From Hyaloscypha bicolor E (taxonomy: Eukaryota; Ascomycota; Leotiomycetes; Helotiales; Hyaloscyphaceae): a stretch of DNA of 64,000 nucleotides. Position 1 is the first letter of the stretch, and every line of letters begins with the position of its first letter. A model generated the notes under the pieces. The model was given only the letters and a program-made list of their open reading frames with translations, searched no databases and was not told the origin of the DNA. Location of the stretch: NCBI RefSeq assembly GCF_002865645.1, contig NW_020194685.1, positions 3,001,363-3,065,362 of the forward strand, given 5' to 3'. This document shows positions 1 to 11,244 of the stretch, piece after piece. The position numbers and the translations under genes were made by a program.

Positions 1-1160
1 ACCTTCTATATGAGCATTGGAGTCCTCTTTCCCAATCCCAGATGAAGTACTCATCTCCTAGCCCATAGCTAAGATCATGTTCTAACTAACTCACAGCATT
101 TTCCCCCAGGAACCAGGGTCGATGCCTCTAAGAGGAATCTTGGGTTGGTAGTTCTGGGGAGGGTAATCCCTCCATTTGGGACCCTTGTTCGCTCATTATA
201 AAGGGCCACATCATTTCCTGCCAAGAAAAGACACAATTCTCAACCTGACAGCACACGCGGAAGCCGAGAAACACTCCTCTCATGCATCAGATCTCATATC
301 TTATATCGAAACCCGTAACACTTCGACTGCACCCGAAACGGAGGAGTCTGATGCGTGACCCGAGTTTCGATTAGATAATTTCGACGAAATTCCTTACGAT
401 GTCCTCGAACAGTTAAGCCAGGAACAAATAGAGGATATAAAGAAGTCATTGCAAAAGGACATTGACGGTTAAAACGGGGCCTCTTCGCTAGCTCCCGCCA
501 CTGTGGTCAACGACGACGGGGGGGGGAGTGCTAAATAGTGAGGATTTGAAAGAACTCGGTTGCATTGAGTTGAAGGGGGTTATACTAGAAGATCGGCCTT
601 TTGTGACGTTCTCCTGGCCAAACCGATTCTAGCCTGCTCGCTATTTTATTATTTACCAGGGCGAAACGCTGCGTGAGGGTGGGAAATTTTGGTTACGATG
701 TTCCCTAAATTGCAGAATATCAAGAACGTATCAGGGAAAGTTGGTAGCACTTGATTGAATTATCAAATGCGGTCAAGGTTGTGTGGGATGATTTAAGTTC
801 TCGGAATCTTGGAGATTGTTCAACGCCTGCTGTTTTTCGCCTCGCTTAAAAAGGGGCGGCTTCCCGATTCTGACAGAACAAATCATGGACAAGGAAAAGC
901 TTGAGGTAACAACGCAAAATTGTTGAGTTGTTCTCCTAGCCTTAGATTCTTTGAACTCATAGAACATATGGAAAACAGTGCCCCATGTACCTGTTTTACT
1001 TAGCAACGGAGATCGTTTGCGTTATGCTGTTCTGTTAAAAATTGGCTGTTCTCCATGCTACCTTTGTTTAATACTCAAGTATAAAGTTAGACATCAATCT
1101 TCATGTCCTTAACTCTCAAACTGATTACTTGTCTCCAAATCAGAAATCACAACAGCAAAT
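1..1160. other. Gene-poor left edge with a degenerate ORF
   Basis: No intact gene seen. On the plus strand 176-472 reads as one frame broken by an in-frame TGA at 356-358. Its second half is acidic and glutamine-rich (EQLSQEQIEDIKKSLQ), which suggests a decayed coding fragment of unknown family. The last ~100 bp form the 5' flank of the 2EXR gene. Confidence 0.3.
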
Positions 1161-2084
1161 ATGGCGGACACACTTTCCACCTTTACGAACTTCGGCGTCC
1201 TGCCAAAAGAGCTCCGTCTCTTGGCGTGGGAGCAAGCCGTCAATAGCATTGAACCGAAATCCGTGGTCATCGAACCGCTGTACACATTGAATCACGAAGG
1301 TGCAGTCATTGTTGATACCTTCAGAGGATACAAAGCCCGTCCATCGGACGTTTCTCCTGTAATGCTGCAGACCAGCTCGGAAGCACGAGCCGTAGTACTG
1401 AAAAGCTACCGTCGCATGTTTGGAGACACAGACCCTCCAAGCTTCCCCATATACTTCAATCCCGATCGCGATAGTCTGCACCTACGAGACTGCGACCCCA
1501 AATGGAAAGGCAAAATTCCCGACTGGTCGAAGGCCCCTGAAGAGCTCGCTCTCATCAAGAATCTTGTCATTTACTACAGCCGTGACTCCCCGCTAAAACT
1601 GCCTGCTTCATATCCGTTTGGCTTGGCTGCTTTCGAGTCCCTCGAAAGTCTGAGTATACCCAGCGGTCGAGGCGACCCTGCGACTGCCATGAAGTCGCTC
1701 GTGGCTCGGAGGGAAAAAGAATCCCCCAAGGCTGCGGAAATACTTCGCTCTTTCCCTCTTCCAGAAGCAGAAGATCCTGCGTCTGTGGAGCAATACGAGA
1801 ATCAGGTCACAGCTGCTATGGCGAGCTTTTGGACCACAAAAATGCATCCGATACAGATTGGGAGAGGTAAGCCGGTCACGCCTCCGCCGAGACTTATCTT
1901 TCTGACTTGGGAGCAAGTCGAAGCTTTCAATGAGAAAACGCCTAGTTTGGACAGAACCCGAAACACCTATCCGCTGGTTATGCAGAATTTGCGTTCCTTT
2001 ATCGCTTCTCGCCGTGCAAGAGCCTCTAATAACAACGGACAACTCCACGTTGACTATTCTGGACCAGTCACGAGGATGGTCTAG
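1161..2084 (+). CDS. 2EXR-domain protein
   Basis: Single-exon gene of 307 aa starting at an ATG. The N-terminus carries the 2EXR pattern: F-x-x-F/G-x-L-P-x-E-L-R-x-x-x-W-E near residues 10-25, then a conserved segment with SPVMLQTSSEARAVVLKSY and a later N-P-x-x-D (FNPDRDSLHL) around residues 98-107. 2EXR proteins are a large fungal-specific group of unknown biochemical role and often lie in accessory regions near HET genes. No signal peptide or membrane segment is visible. The C-terminal third is charged and less conserved. Family assignment is fairly sure; function is unknown. Confidence 0.85.
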   Translation: MADTLSTFTNFGVLPKELRLLAWEQAVNSIEPKSVVIEPLYTLNHEGAVIVDTFRGYKARPSDVSPVMLQTSSEARAVVLKSYRRMFGDTDPPSFPIYFNPDRDSLHLRDCDPKWKGKIPDWSKAPEELALIKNLVIYYSRDSPLKLPASYPFGLAAFESLESLSIPSGRGDPATAMKSLVARREKESPKAAEILRSFPLPEAEDPASVEQYENQVTAAMASFWTTKMHPIQIGRGKPVTPPPRLIFLTWEQVEAFNEKTPSLDRTRNTYPLVMQNLRSFIASRRARASNNNGQLHVDYSGPVTRMV

Positions 2085-3187
2085 ACTTAGAGATGTCTTT
2101 TAGACGCGTAAAAGGACTTACTAATTTGGTAGTCGAGCGCAACTTTTTCTTTCTTCGTCCTAAGGTCGGTTAGTAAGCACGCCGCTTCTACTCAGGCGCT
2201 AATCACCCTCTCCTTACCCAGCTCACCTGAGCAGCTCCTGAACAGTGCCCACTTCTCACTCACGTACTTGATCTCTAATCAGACTGGATATAGACTAGAG
2301 CCTTTTCATTTTATTTTTGTCAAGTTTTGGCGATAATCCCTGGGAAGCCCAAACAGGCTCCTAAGGATCCCGAACTAGACCCTCATGAAAATAGATCCAA
2401 GTTAGGTCATGGGTAATTGCCCATAACGGTAGAGCATAAAGGTCTCATTTAAAGAGAGGGATTTACTGCTATTCGCTATAAATCCTCTCCCCGCCGCTAT
2501 TCACAATTATATTTCCCCGCTCCAACCTAACTACGCCATTTTCAATCTCCCTTTTCAGACACTTACAAGCCACACCTCTCATTTCTCAATTTTTGTTCTA
2601 ATTTATCTATATTCTTACTATCACTGAAGTCCTTACAATGCCCCAGGGCAAATCACCAGAATGTTTCTTTAGGAAAGCCCGTGAGAATGGCTCCGAGAAC
2701 AACGAACATATTATTACTGGAGAAGAAGTAAAGAAAAGCTCCAACCAGGTACTTTAAAGAGATAAACGCACAAAATGGCCCTTTGGAAACAGTAAGGCCC
2801 GACTTCCCACTTACCGGCACACAATAGACCAGGTAAGTCCCTGGTTGCCGTAGTCACTGTACATTTGCAGTAGTTCGACGATTTGTACACTGTAACAAAA
2901 TTTGTAAATAAGTCTCACCCAAACCGAGATAAGCCACAGATATTTCAATCTCTATATTGCTTGAACCTCCCTTCCCCTCCTCCGCCTCCCGTCATCGCTA
3001 AAGGAATGGCCTTTTCCTTTGCATCAGCATTCGCACTTCTACAACCTATCATATAGAAAGCGGCAGTGCGCTTATAGCTACTGCTACTGCCGCTCCTGTA
3101 GAAGTACCCTCTCTCTGATTGCTATATCTTAATTTATTTAGTTAACACTAAGTTATATAATAAACTAAATTATTGTTTTGTTTGAAC
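2085..3187. other. Intergenic, gene-poor
   Basis: Pyrimidine-rich and AT-rich spacer. A short plus-strand frame at 2638-2757 begins with ATG (MPQGKSPECFFRKA) but is only 39 codons and cannot be supported as a gene. The right end holds the 3' flank of the minus-strand HET gene. Confidence 0.35.
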
Positions 3188-5596
3188 TCAAACCAATTTG
3201 AACTTCGACTTTTCCCAGCTGGAGTAACTATTATTTAACGGACATTCCTCACTCGGCAAGACGCAGCACCCATCTCTCTCCCAGCTATCGTTCCCAACGT
3301 ATTTCAAAATCAAGCATCTAGATGCCGATAGAAGTAATAGAAGCCGTGACCCAGGTGTGGTCTCAGTGCCGAACCAAGTATACTTCTCCTGCAATCCTGA
3401 GAGATGATCGAGTCGGATCGTAAATGAGCCGTCGTACTCGGCTAAAATCGGGTATGGAGAAGGCCAGTAATCTGTTTCTTTCTTTGGACATTTAGGCGCT
3501 AGGTTATATGGGTACATTTTTTTCGAGAAACCTTCGAGGGTGATATAGGAGCCTTCCAAGACCTGCCCATACTTGTCTGATGTAGCCAAAAGCATTTTGT
3601 AATCCACGAGCTTAGGGGCATATCGCTCCTTCCACACATCACTAGCAAATGCAGCATCAGTAGCAATTGCTGGCCGTGAGGAAGCATTATGCTCCACTCG
3701 GAAGTTCACTGGTCCTTCGCATGATGCCCATGACCAGGATGGAGCTCGATAATCGCGACATTTGAAGAAGGGTCGGCTGTAGAGTTCTTCTCTGGCAGTA
3801 TGGCGAGCCCAGAAGAGACCAGTACCCAGGTCTTTCGACCAGATTCCTGCAAGGTATTCGCCCATTGCGGGGTCATGGATTTTATATGCTAACCCAGATA
3901 ATGCGGGTAGCTTGTCGGATGCGCGAGTCAATTGCCTGAGGCTATAGTCTTCTACGCATCCGCACCATGTGTTCAGTCGATTGCAGACACTGTTGATCAA
4001 TAGCGAAGAAGAATGGTCGGCTCTCGTCGGTTGCTCGCCCTTCGGATCGATCTGTATGCTCGAAGTAGGCAGGGTTGAATCGATGATCCGATAAAACTGC
4101 TTCTTCGAACAGCTGGTATTGGACGATACAACAATGTTGGCCCCTTCATCTTTAATGCCGTGGCGACACTCCCAAGACATTCGACTACTGCCATACAGCA
4201 AAAGGCGCGGAGCGAGAAGTGCCTCCTGGTACGCCCAGGCCCGGGAGAAGAGAGGTGAGATTGTCTGATCCTTCCTAGACGTGATCTTCTCCTGCAGGAA
4301 ATATTTGCTCACGTCGCCTAGCGGGGGGCCTTGAAGGAAGTTTCTGGGATTTAGAAAACCTTGAGTACTATCTGCCGCGGCAACAGCACCAATCACAAGT
4401 GTCGCATTTGCGTATACTGCTGCCATCTTAGAACATTCGCTTGCCCAATCTTGAACAGAATCTTGAATAATGCAAAGGGAATCGATCCATAGATACTTGA
4501 ATCCTAGCATTTGGGCGATATCGATTGCATCTCGGAAGCTTCGTGGTAAATTTGTCAAGACGATTTCGCTTTCATGAGCTTTGATTGTGTCGATAGTTGT
4601 TGTTACTGGTACTAACCCTCCCCAGCAGTGACTAAATGCGATGTACTTCCCGGGTATCCCATATGTGGTCCATAGAGATAGATTCGTCCCTGGCATGTCC
4701 GGAATATTGATTACCCTCGTTGGGAGGGGTTGCTCGGTTTGAGGCGGACAATTTTCATGATTTTGACATTCTCCCAACCACTGTGAAACAAGTGAGACAG
4801 ACTTCGCCGACCTTGGATCTTTGTTAATATGTTTGCTCAGTTTCGTGTTGTCGTATCCTATAGATGAATAGTCAGTATTGACAGCTCAAGAAGTTTGAGG
4901 ATTTGATGAATTACCATCGGCATTACAGACCACAAGGGAGCAGCTTGCCAAACTATATGACCAGCCCATAATCTCATATACTGACTCCAGTTTCAATAGG
5001 CACTCTTCTTGAATGCCTTCGTCGTAGAGCATCAGTCGATATCGATGTGGGAAACGCGCCGTTTTAGAACTGTCAGGGCTGAAAACCGCTTGTCGAAGGC
5101 AGCCTAGCATAAACTGGCAGTTTCCACAGCCTCTTGAGGCCTCAAGCGCTATAGTATCTACTAGATTCATATCGTCGAATTCAGACGTTCGAAGGTCCGT
5201 TCGAGGGCATTGAGTGGTTGTATATATCCATCTTGCCAGCATCTTACAATGAATACAGGTATAAGATGTCTGGTTCCAAGCCCTAGTCTGGAATAGTATC
5301 GGGAAGATATTTGATAAGTGTGTCGGTCGACGAAAGCTTGTCGACTTAGAGGACGGCGATGCGGTAGCTGGGTTGGTGCGTATCACCAAATCATCTCTAA
5401 GGGTAGTTTGAATGGAGGACTGTTGGTTGGTACCAGACTGAGAAGTAATATTTCCTGCCTGTCTCCGGGGATTTTGTTCATCATCGCTCATATATTCGTT
5501 GTCGGTCTCTGAAGCCTCAGGTGACGAGGTTGTGGTAAGATTGTCATCCACAAGGCGCGGCCGAAGGCGGATAATTAGCTCAAACAATGGCTCCAT
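3188..5596 (-). CDS. HET-domain protein (heterokaryon incompatibility type)
   Basis: Two exons, 5596-4915 and 4857-3188, joined across a 57-nt intron (GTAATT...CTATAG, phase 1), giving about 783 aa. The upstream frame has no earlier ATG, so MEPLFELI at 5596 is the start. Residues ~120-190 hold the cysteine-containing segments often found before HET domains (CIHCKM, GCGNCQFML). The HET core follows: YIAFSHCWGG at ~298-307, then YLWIDSLCIIQDS and WASECSKMAAVYANA, and RAWAYQEALLAPRLL with WECR further on. The C-terminus carries the usual PSWSWAS. HET domains are TIR-like and trigger fungal cell death on non-self recognition; which trigger this protein senses cannot be told. The sequence is intact. 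Confidence 0.93.
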
Positions 5597-6304
5597 AATA
5601 GAGAAGCAGGGCAGACGAAATTCGTAAGATTCTAAAGCCCAATATTTTATAGTTCGTATATATCTCAAAGGCTTCGTTTCGACTCATTAGGCACCGCGTG
5701 GCATTCTTTTAAACCTGAGGCCGCCAGTGGCACGCACTCGGTGAGCCGATTCTGTCATAGGCAGAATTTAGCCAATTGCTGGCCGTTTCTCGACCAGTCG
5801 GATCAGGCCATTGTTGCTCATATGCTCGACTTGCTTTCGTCCCTTTGTCGCCGATGGTACAGCTCAACGAATGTTATGACCTTCATGGACTTTCGGCCAC
5901 TTAAAACCGTAGCCTGGTATTAAGCCGAAGTCGGTAGAAAGCTCACTTGCACGTGTGATTCCATCACGTGGCGAGTGGGCTGGGGTATAAGCGTCGGCAG
6001 GGGATCATACGGAGTATGTAGCTAGCAACACCAGGGCAACAATCATACAGTACTGGGTGTGAAGCCGATTTCGAACCCTACTGTACAAAGAGAATAAATT
6101 AAAGAGAAGAAGAGAAAGGAGAGTGCTAGCCTGAGCTTAACTCGTACGCGTCAGTTTCCCGGGCGATGGTAAGGTCATATGAAACAGGGCATGCTCCTGG
6201 TCATGTGATTCCACTACTCCGTACTCCGGCTGTACGGCTTCAACTCTAGGGTTTCGACCCAGTACACGTGATAGAATCACGTGACCACAGCGCCAGCTTG
6301 AGTC
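5597..6304. other. Intergenic with CACGTG-rich palindromes
   Basis: Contains the HET promoter. Two close CACGTG pairs are visible: at about 5951-5972 (CACGTG-TGATTCCAT-CACGTG) and an 8+3+8 inverted repeat near 6265-6284 (CACGTGAT-AGA-ATCACGTG). These could be bHLH/Cbf1-type binding sites or parts of a repeat. No coding region is supported. Confidence 0.4.
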
Positions 6305-6758
6305 TGTTGAAATTAGGGGCCTAAGGCCCCTAATAGGCTTAGTAAGCCCTGGAACAGAGCCTTAGGGGCTGTATACTAATGGGGCTTAAGCCATAGGCTT
6401 ATTACTGAAGTAGATTATGCCCTGTAAGGTTGATACAGGGCATAATATGCGCTGTGAGGGTAAATCGGTTCAGCTGAGGTTGAATGGTTCAGTATAAGGC
6501 TCTCTGGTTTAGGGGTTTAGTGCATGTGACTTAGGGGGTTCAGGGCTATATATACGGGCTACTTACCACTGTAGAACAGCAGTCAATTCAGTACGTTTTA
6601 CTTGGTTTACATTGCAAGCACGTGACCCTAGCTATATTGCTTTAGCTAGTTCAACAGAGTCGTCACTATACGGCTCCGACCTAGCTTAGCGACGGCTCCT
6701 AGCCGAGCTCTCCTGTAGGGGTAAACCCTCACACTTTCTTGCTCTAAGCAGTTAAACA
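6305..6758 (+). repeat. Probable LTR (solo or 5' LTR) of a retrotransposon
   Basis: A 454-bp block begins TGTTGAAATT and ends AAACA (TG...CA). It contains a TATATATAC box near 6548. One base after the end comes TGGTTAACATTTAAAGC, a plausible primer-binding site. Near its start is a perfect 10+1+10 palindrome at 6313-6333, and a perfect 12-bp stem with a 9-nt loop at 6414-6446. The second LTR is not visible in the window and target duplications were not found, so the boundaries are inferred. Confidence 0.5.
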
Positions 6759-7250
6759 CTGGTTAACATTTAAAGCACCCTGTCCGAAGTAGGCAGCTAT
6801 AGGCAATAAAGGAGACGTATTGTATAAATTATCATATAATATAGAGAGGGGTCCAAATTTGTTCTAGCAGGAACCTTACAAGGGAGCGGAAACGGATTCC
6901 CGGGCAATCCGGTAAGGAAACTATGACTAGGGCATATAGGAGGCCAAAATGAGTTCCACATTATGGTACGCGGGCTAACCCAGGGAGTACTCAGAATGTT
7001 CGGGATGGTCTGGCTCTGCTCAGGCATACTCAGGCTCTGATCAGGTACGCTCACCCTTGGCTCAGGTATGCACACCCTCGGCTCTGGTATGCTCACCCTC
7101 AGCTCAGGTTAAAGCAGCAGCTGCTCACGTCCGGAGACTAAAACGGATCCGGCGAACGTGGGATTAGAGTCCGACTTTCGTGGAAGTCAAGTGAAAATTG
7201 ACTTGCAAACTTCATAAAAGCCATCAATATCACTATTCTACACAATTAAT
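6759..7250. repeat. Degenerate retrotransposon leader with 21-bp tandem repeat
   Basis: Sequence following the probable LTR. At about 7015-7110 there are roughly four imperfect 21-bp units (TATGCTCACCCTCAGCTCAGG and variants). On the minus strand they encode a 7-residue repeat (SIPEPRV, CIPEPRV, SVPDQSL, SMPEQSQ). No full gag frame is present on either strand. Confidence 0.4.
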
Positions 7251-7498
7251 CTTCTATTCCTAGCGTGCCTTGGCCAGAGCTACGATAACATAGAGCGAAC
7301 GGCAGGTGTCCTCCAGAAGGGGATTGAAGTGGCACTCTACCCATAATGGAGTGTAAGTAGAGAAATATAACTACATTACAAAAATAGCACATCCCTTTGA
7401 CTTCCAACTTTATCGCAAGAGTGACAGGTGAAACATATTCCCTGGTCTCGGAGACCGGGTCCCCGAGTCCTAACTTTCCCCCTTTCAAGCAATTCATG

Positions 7499-7798
7499 TT
7501 AAGATATATAATAATTGGTCACTCTCAACTTCTCGAGCATGTTCAGTAGTTCTTGACTAATCCGCTTCGTATCATCTGTGAAATTTTTAAACGCATCCGA
7601 ACACCCTTCAGGAGCAAATATTGAATCGTTAAAGTGATGGACATCATGCGCAACGGTGTCCAAATTGATGTGGTCCTCCGACGCAGGAGATGCCGACTTG
7701 TAAATCTTCCGCGACTCTCCGATAAATTTGGCCGCGAAGTACATAAATTGCACCACCTTGACGGCCACTCCCAACCCGAAAAGCGGGTCAATAGCCAT
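7499..7798 (-). pseudogene. Truncated N-terminal domain of a fungal NLR/STAND protein
   Basis: From the ATG at 7798 about 99 aa can be read: MAIDPLFGLGVAVKVVQF, then a segment with SRKIYKSA and INLDTVAHDV. This matches the helical N-terminal domain found in front of NACHT/ankyrin or TPR STAND proteins of filamentous fungi. Intact members run to many hundreds of residues with a NACHT or NB-ARC ATPase. Here homology stops at about 7515 and the frame ends at 7499 with no nucleotide-binding domain. It is probably a fragment stranded between repeats (LTR on one side, inverted-repeat element on the other). Confidence 0.6.
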
Positions 7799-8059
7799 GT
7801 CGTTCGATTTAACATTTAGAAACGGGACGTCAAGAGACACATCAATGGCGATGGACCGTATTTGGGGCCTCGAAGAGGCACGCAGCACAAGGCCTAAACA
7901 GGCAGCCTAGTCTAGCGGAATGCCGTGTCCCAGCCACAGCCACAAGAGAAACAGTGCGCGCCCTGTAGACGCTGGAGAGCAGTTGTGCTTCACAGCCAAG
8001 GCAGCCATCGAACCTTTTGGGGTCTACGCAGTACACGAGACAACCGCCACTTGCAGCAC

Positions 8060-8678
8060 GGGAAAATGTAAAATGCCGATTAGAGGTGTCGATTGGGGGC
8101 TAGGGTGTTGACGACCTGTAATTAGCTACTTAAGCTCTTTAAAAACCTCAAGTTAGATTTTCAATATAAGCATAAGCTAGTATATTATATGGCTGATAAT
8201 GTAGTTACGTGATTCTTAGCTTATAATAAAAAGACTCTTTAAAATAGAAGTTTAATTTGAGGGAATATATATATTATTTAATTGAGTTTTAGTTTTTAAG
8301 CCCTATAAAGCCCGATAAATTAGGGGCTTACAAGGCTCTCATAGCTTGTTTTAGGGACTTATTCGCTAAATTTCTAGGCTTTTTTAAGCTTACCTGTAGG
8401 ATGAAATATGAAATCTGTACCTTCTTTAATTTATAGAGCTATTACTAATTCAGATTTTATTTTAATAATTTTATTTTAAATAGCGCTTGGTTAGCGCTAT
8501 AAGGAAATATAAAAAAAGTATTGAATTCTATTAATTCCTTATAAATTAAATTAAAATTAAAGAGAAAGCTAATTTTTGGTGTTCCTAGCCGAGCGCCTCT
8601 ACTTTGGGCCAGTGGCCCCAATCGACGCCCCTAATCCGACACCCCGGGGGATGGGGGGTGTCGTTTTTCTTTTTCCTC
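8060..8678. mobile_element. AT-rich element bounded by inverted repeats (MITE-like)
   Basis: The left end at 8060-8100 reads GGGAAAATGTAAAATG then CGATTAGAGGTGTCGAT. The reverse complement of the right end (8615-8678) reads GGAAAAAGAAAAACGAC, then a short G/C insert, then GGATTAGGGGCGTCGATT. The roughly 24-bp core matches at about 21 positions. The interior (8105-8600) is very AT-rich with no open frame, as expected after repeat-induced point mutation. A third copy of the same terminus lies at 49547-49596. Target-site duplications were not identified. Confidence 0.55.
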
Positions 8679-9065
8679 TCCCACCCACCAATTTTGCGGT
8701 TGACCAATGACTTGGCTGCTGATCAATGCCTAATTTTACAGGGCCCGGCGCGATCCTTGTACCCCGAGATCATTTGTTTTTAGAGGAGCCTCTCCCCTGA
8801 AGTTCTGAATAAGCTAGACATGCACCACCTGAGAGAGAACTATTAAAAGGAGCCAAGCTGATCGTGCCTAAGGCAGCTAGGGGGCTAGGAGATCAGTAGA
8901 TTTTGTACTTATATTAAGGGGCTTCCCAGCCTTCGATAATCAATCAAGGCTTCCAACCCTCAATTTGACAAGAACATCTCAAGAACGGCTTTTCTCGCAA
9001 TTGAAGGGCGTTCAAAAACAGCAGAGCAAATACCCATCTCATCTTTAGGCTTGTCTCTAGTCAAG
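8679..9065. other. Promoter region of the following gene
   Basis: No coding region supported; normal base composition. It is the 5' flank of the three-exon gene that starts at 9066. Confidence 0.4.
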
Positions 9066-10434
9066 ATGGCACCCAAGTCTTGCAGTGCTGAGAACCAACA
9101 CACGAAGAGTGACGATATCGCAACATTCTTCAGCTTGAGATATGATGGACGAGAAGACTGGTATCGCAAAGCACCCAATAAATGGAAGACACAGATCGAC
9201 CTAGAAACCAGAAGAATCAGCGACTTGTGCAAGTCGATTGCTTCTGATAAAAAGTATTCACGACTTGTGAATCAGGTTGAGACGCAGCGAGAAAAGTTCA
9301 CACGGACTCGCGCTGGCTTAGGAAACGATACCGGGCCTCCTCGAGCTAACAAATTAAACCCAGCGCCGTCGCAAGGAGAAAGGAAAACGCAATCAAGTTC
9401 CCTTGGGCCGCAGGCATCCTTCATTTTATTCCAGGACGGCTTAACCATTCGAAGTACTAGTCCGAAGTGCCAAGGGAACTGTCCAAACAAGACAGTGCCT
9501 ATTTATGAGCTCCTGGATGATGAGGACGACAGCCCGCTTACGCAAAAGTGTCCGGAAGGATTCATCCGTTACGTTCACCTAACAGCAAACAATATGAGCT
9601 GGGTTGAGGTCTGTCTGTGATCCGTAATTCTTGCCCTTTATGCATATGGTCAGTTGACATTTGTGATAGAAAGCTATGTCACGTTACTATGAGGAAGATG
9701 GTTCCGAATTCAATGGCTACGTGCAACACTGCTCCAAGAACAGAAAACAGGCAGAAGTCTTACTTCACCATGAAGGTTGGTATGGTAATGTTCAAGGCCC
9801 TCCAGGAGGATTTCATTGCTACATGAGACCGAGATGTTTCAACATCACTCCAGAACAACCATCAATTCCTGGTCCGAGGGAGCCAGAAGCCAGCTCTGGC
9901 GGAATAAGTGAGACCCCCGAAAAGAAAAATGTCCAAGACAAGTCTACGAAGCAGAACATCGCATTATATGTAGGCAAAAACACATGAAATCTTGTTGTTC
10001 TCAGGTTTACATGTGGACAAGATGCCATACCTAAACTGGAGTATAGCTCTAAAAGAAAGGCCATGATGAACATTGCCAAAGACTCCGAAAGACGTCCCCT
10101 TCAATCTATGGACTTCACCATAGATTCTGAGCTCATAAGTCTTCGTACCGCAGATTTCCGAAAGGGCCAGAGACCTGAGAATCGAGCAACAATATTAGGA
10201 AAGTATCTACTACAAATCGCGTCTTTGAGCAACATCATGGATGAATACATCGACGAGCTGGCACTTCGCAAGGAGATCTACTTGAAGTCAAATATTCAGT
10301 TGCGGCGCACTCTTCCACAGTCGAATAGGTGGGCATCGGACCGCTTCGGCGATGAGGATCAAGCTATATACCGAGGAACAAGGGCACGTAGTGACCGTGG
10401 CAAATTGCTCATGGTTGATCAGCTTAATTATTGA
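9066..10434 (+). CDS. Hypothetical protein, three exons, no recognised domain
   Basis: Starts at the ATG at 9066 (MAPKSCSAENQ). The first intron is 9609-9669 (GTCTGT...GATAG, phase 0). A second intron is needed because the frame stops at 9985; 9942-10004 (GTCTAC...CTCAG) restores it and keeps 9670-9941 and 10005-10434 in frame, giving about 414 aa. An alternative donor at 9908 (GTGAGA) with an acceptor at 10021 is also in phase. The protein is hydrophilic, with a cysteine pair (KCQGNCPNK) and an acidic patch (ELLDDEDDS) in exon 1 and a basic C-terminus. I do not recognise the family. A lineage-restricted gene is likely. Confidence 0.55.
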
Positions 10435-11244
10435 ATTAGCCAGATACTTGTCGGGCGCTTGGATTGTTAGGTAGAATATCGCCTCCAATGCGGATGCATT
10501 CGTTGGTATGCCTAGAGCAAGAATCGCTAAACTCCTCCGACCTGAGGCGAAGACAGGGATATACCGCTGCTCTGGAAGTACCAAACAAAGACCAGACCAG
10601 GTTTTAAACGTCATTTAAACTTCGTTTGCTGCACGCCAGAGATGCAGTTTGCGGGGTACACACAGCAATGTACGGCACCGGGGTTGCTCTTCGGATGCCG
10701 TCGCCGTCGGGGTAAATGGCAATGTGCCGAAACGGTTCGATGTCAAAGTAAAATTCGACCGAATCTGCGACCTCAATCGTGCGATGTATGAACGAAGTAC
10801 TTTTGGGGAACGAGGTAATGCTTCTTAGCAGTTGCGCAATATTTGCGCGGAATGAGAGCCTGTTCGATGTTTTTCTAAGAAAGGGTTCCTCACTTTGTAG
10901 ACCAGAGGTCTTGATGGGTGTTAGTCAAAATACAGGTGCGAAGCTTCCCGTACATACTGTGTAATCTTTGGGTGGTCCCAGAATGTCTTCTCATTTCTAG
11001 GCCTTTCGCCCTTTCCTGTAGCGCCATTTCCTGTGGCGCCATGCGAATATCGTTTTGATGGTACAAGGGCGGGTTCTGTATGCCCATCCCCATGCAGACG
11101 CCAAGATTCCATGCCCAGTCCATCTACCACACATAACTCCATTTCTGTTGCCAATCTGAAATCGAGGACAATCAAATTATTGGTCTTTGGGAAACCATTT
11201 CCAGCCCCAAACGCCATCCATGATCGATGTAGAGGACCGGCGTC
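10435..11244. other. Intergenic, nothing recognised
   Basis: No frame longer than about 110 codons with an ATG, and none resembles a known family. The right end is the 3' flank of the minus-strand SNU23 gene. Confidence 0.4.
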
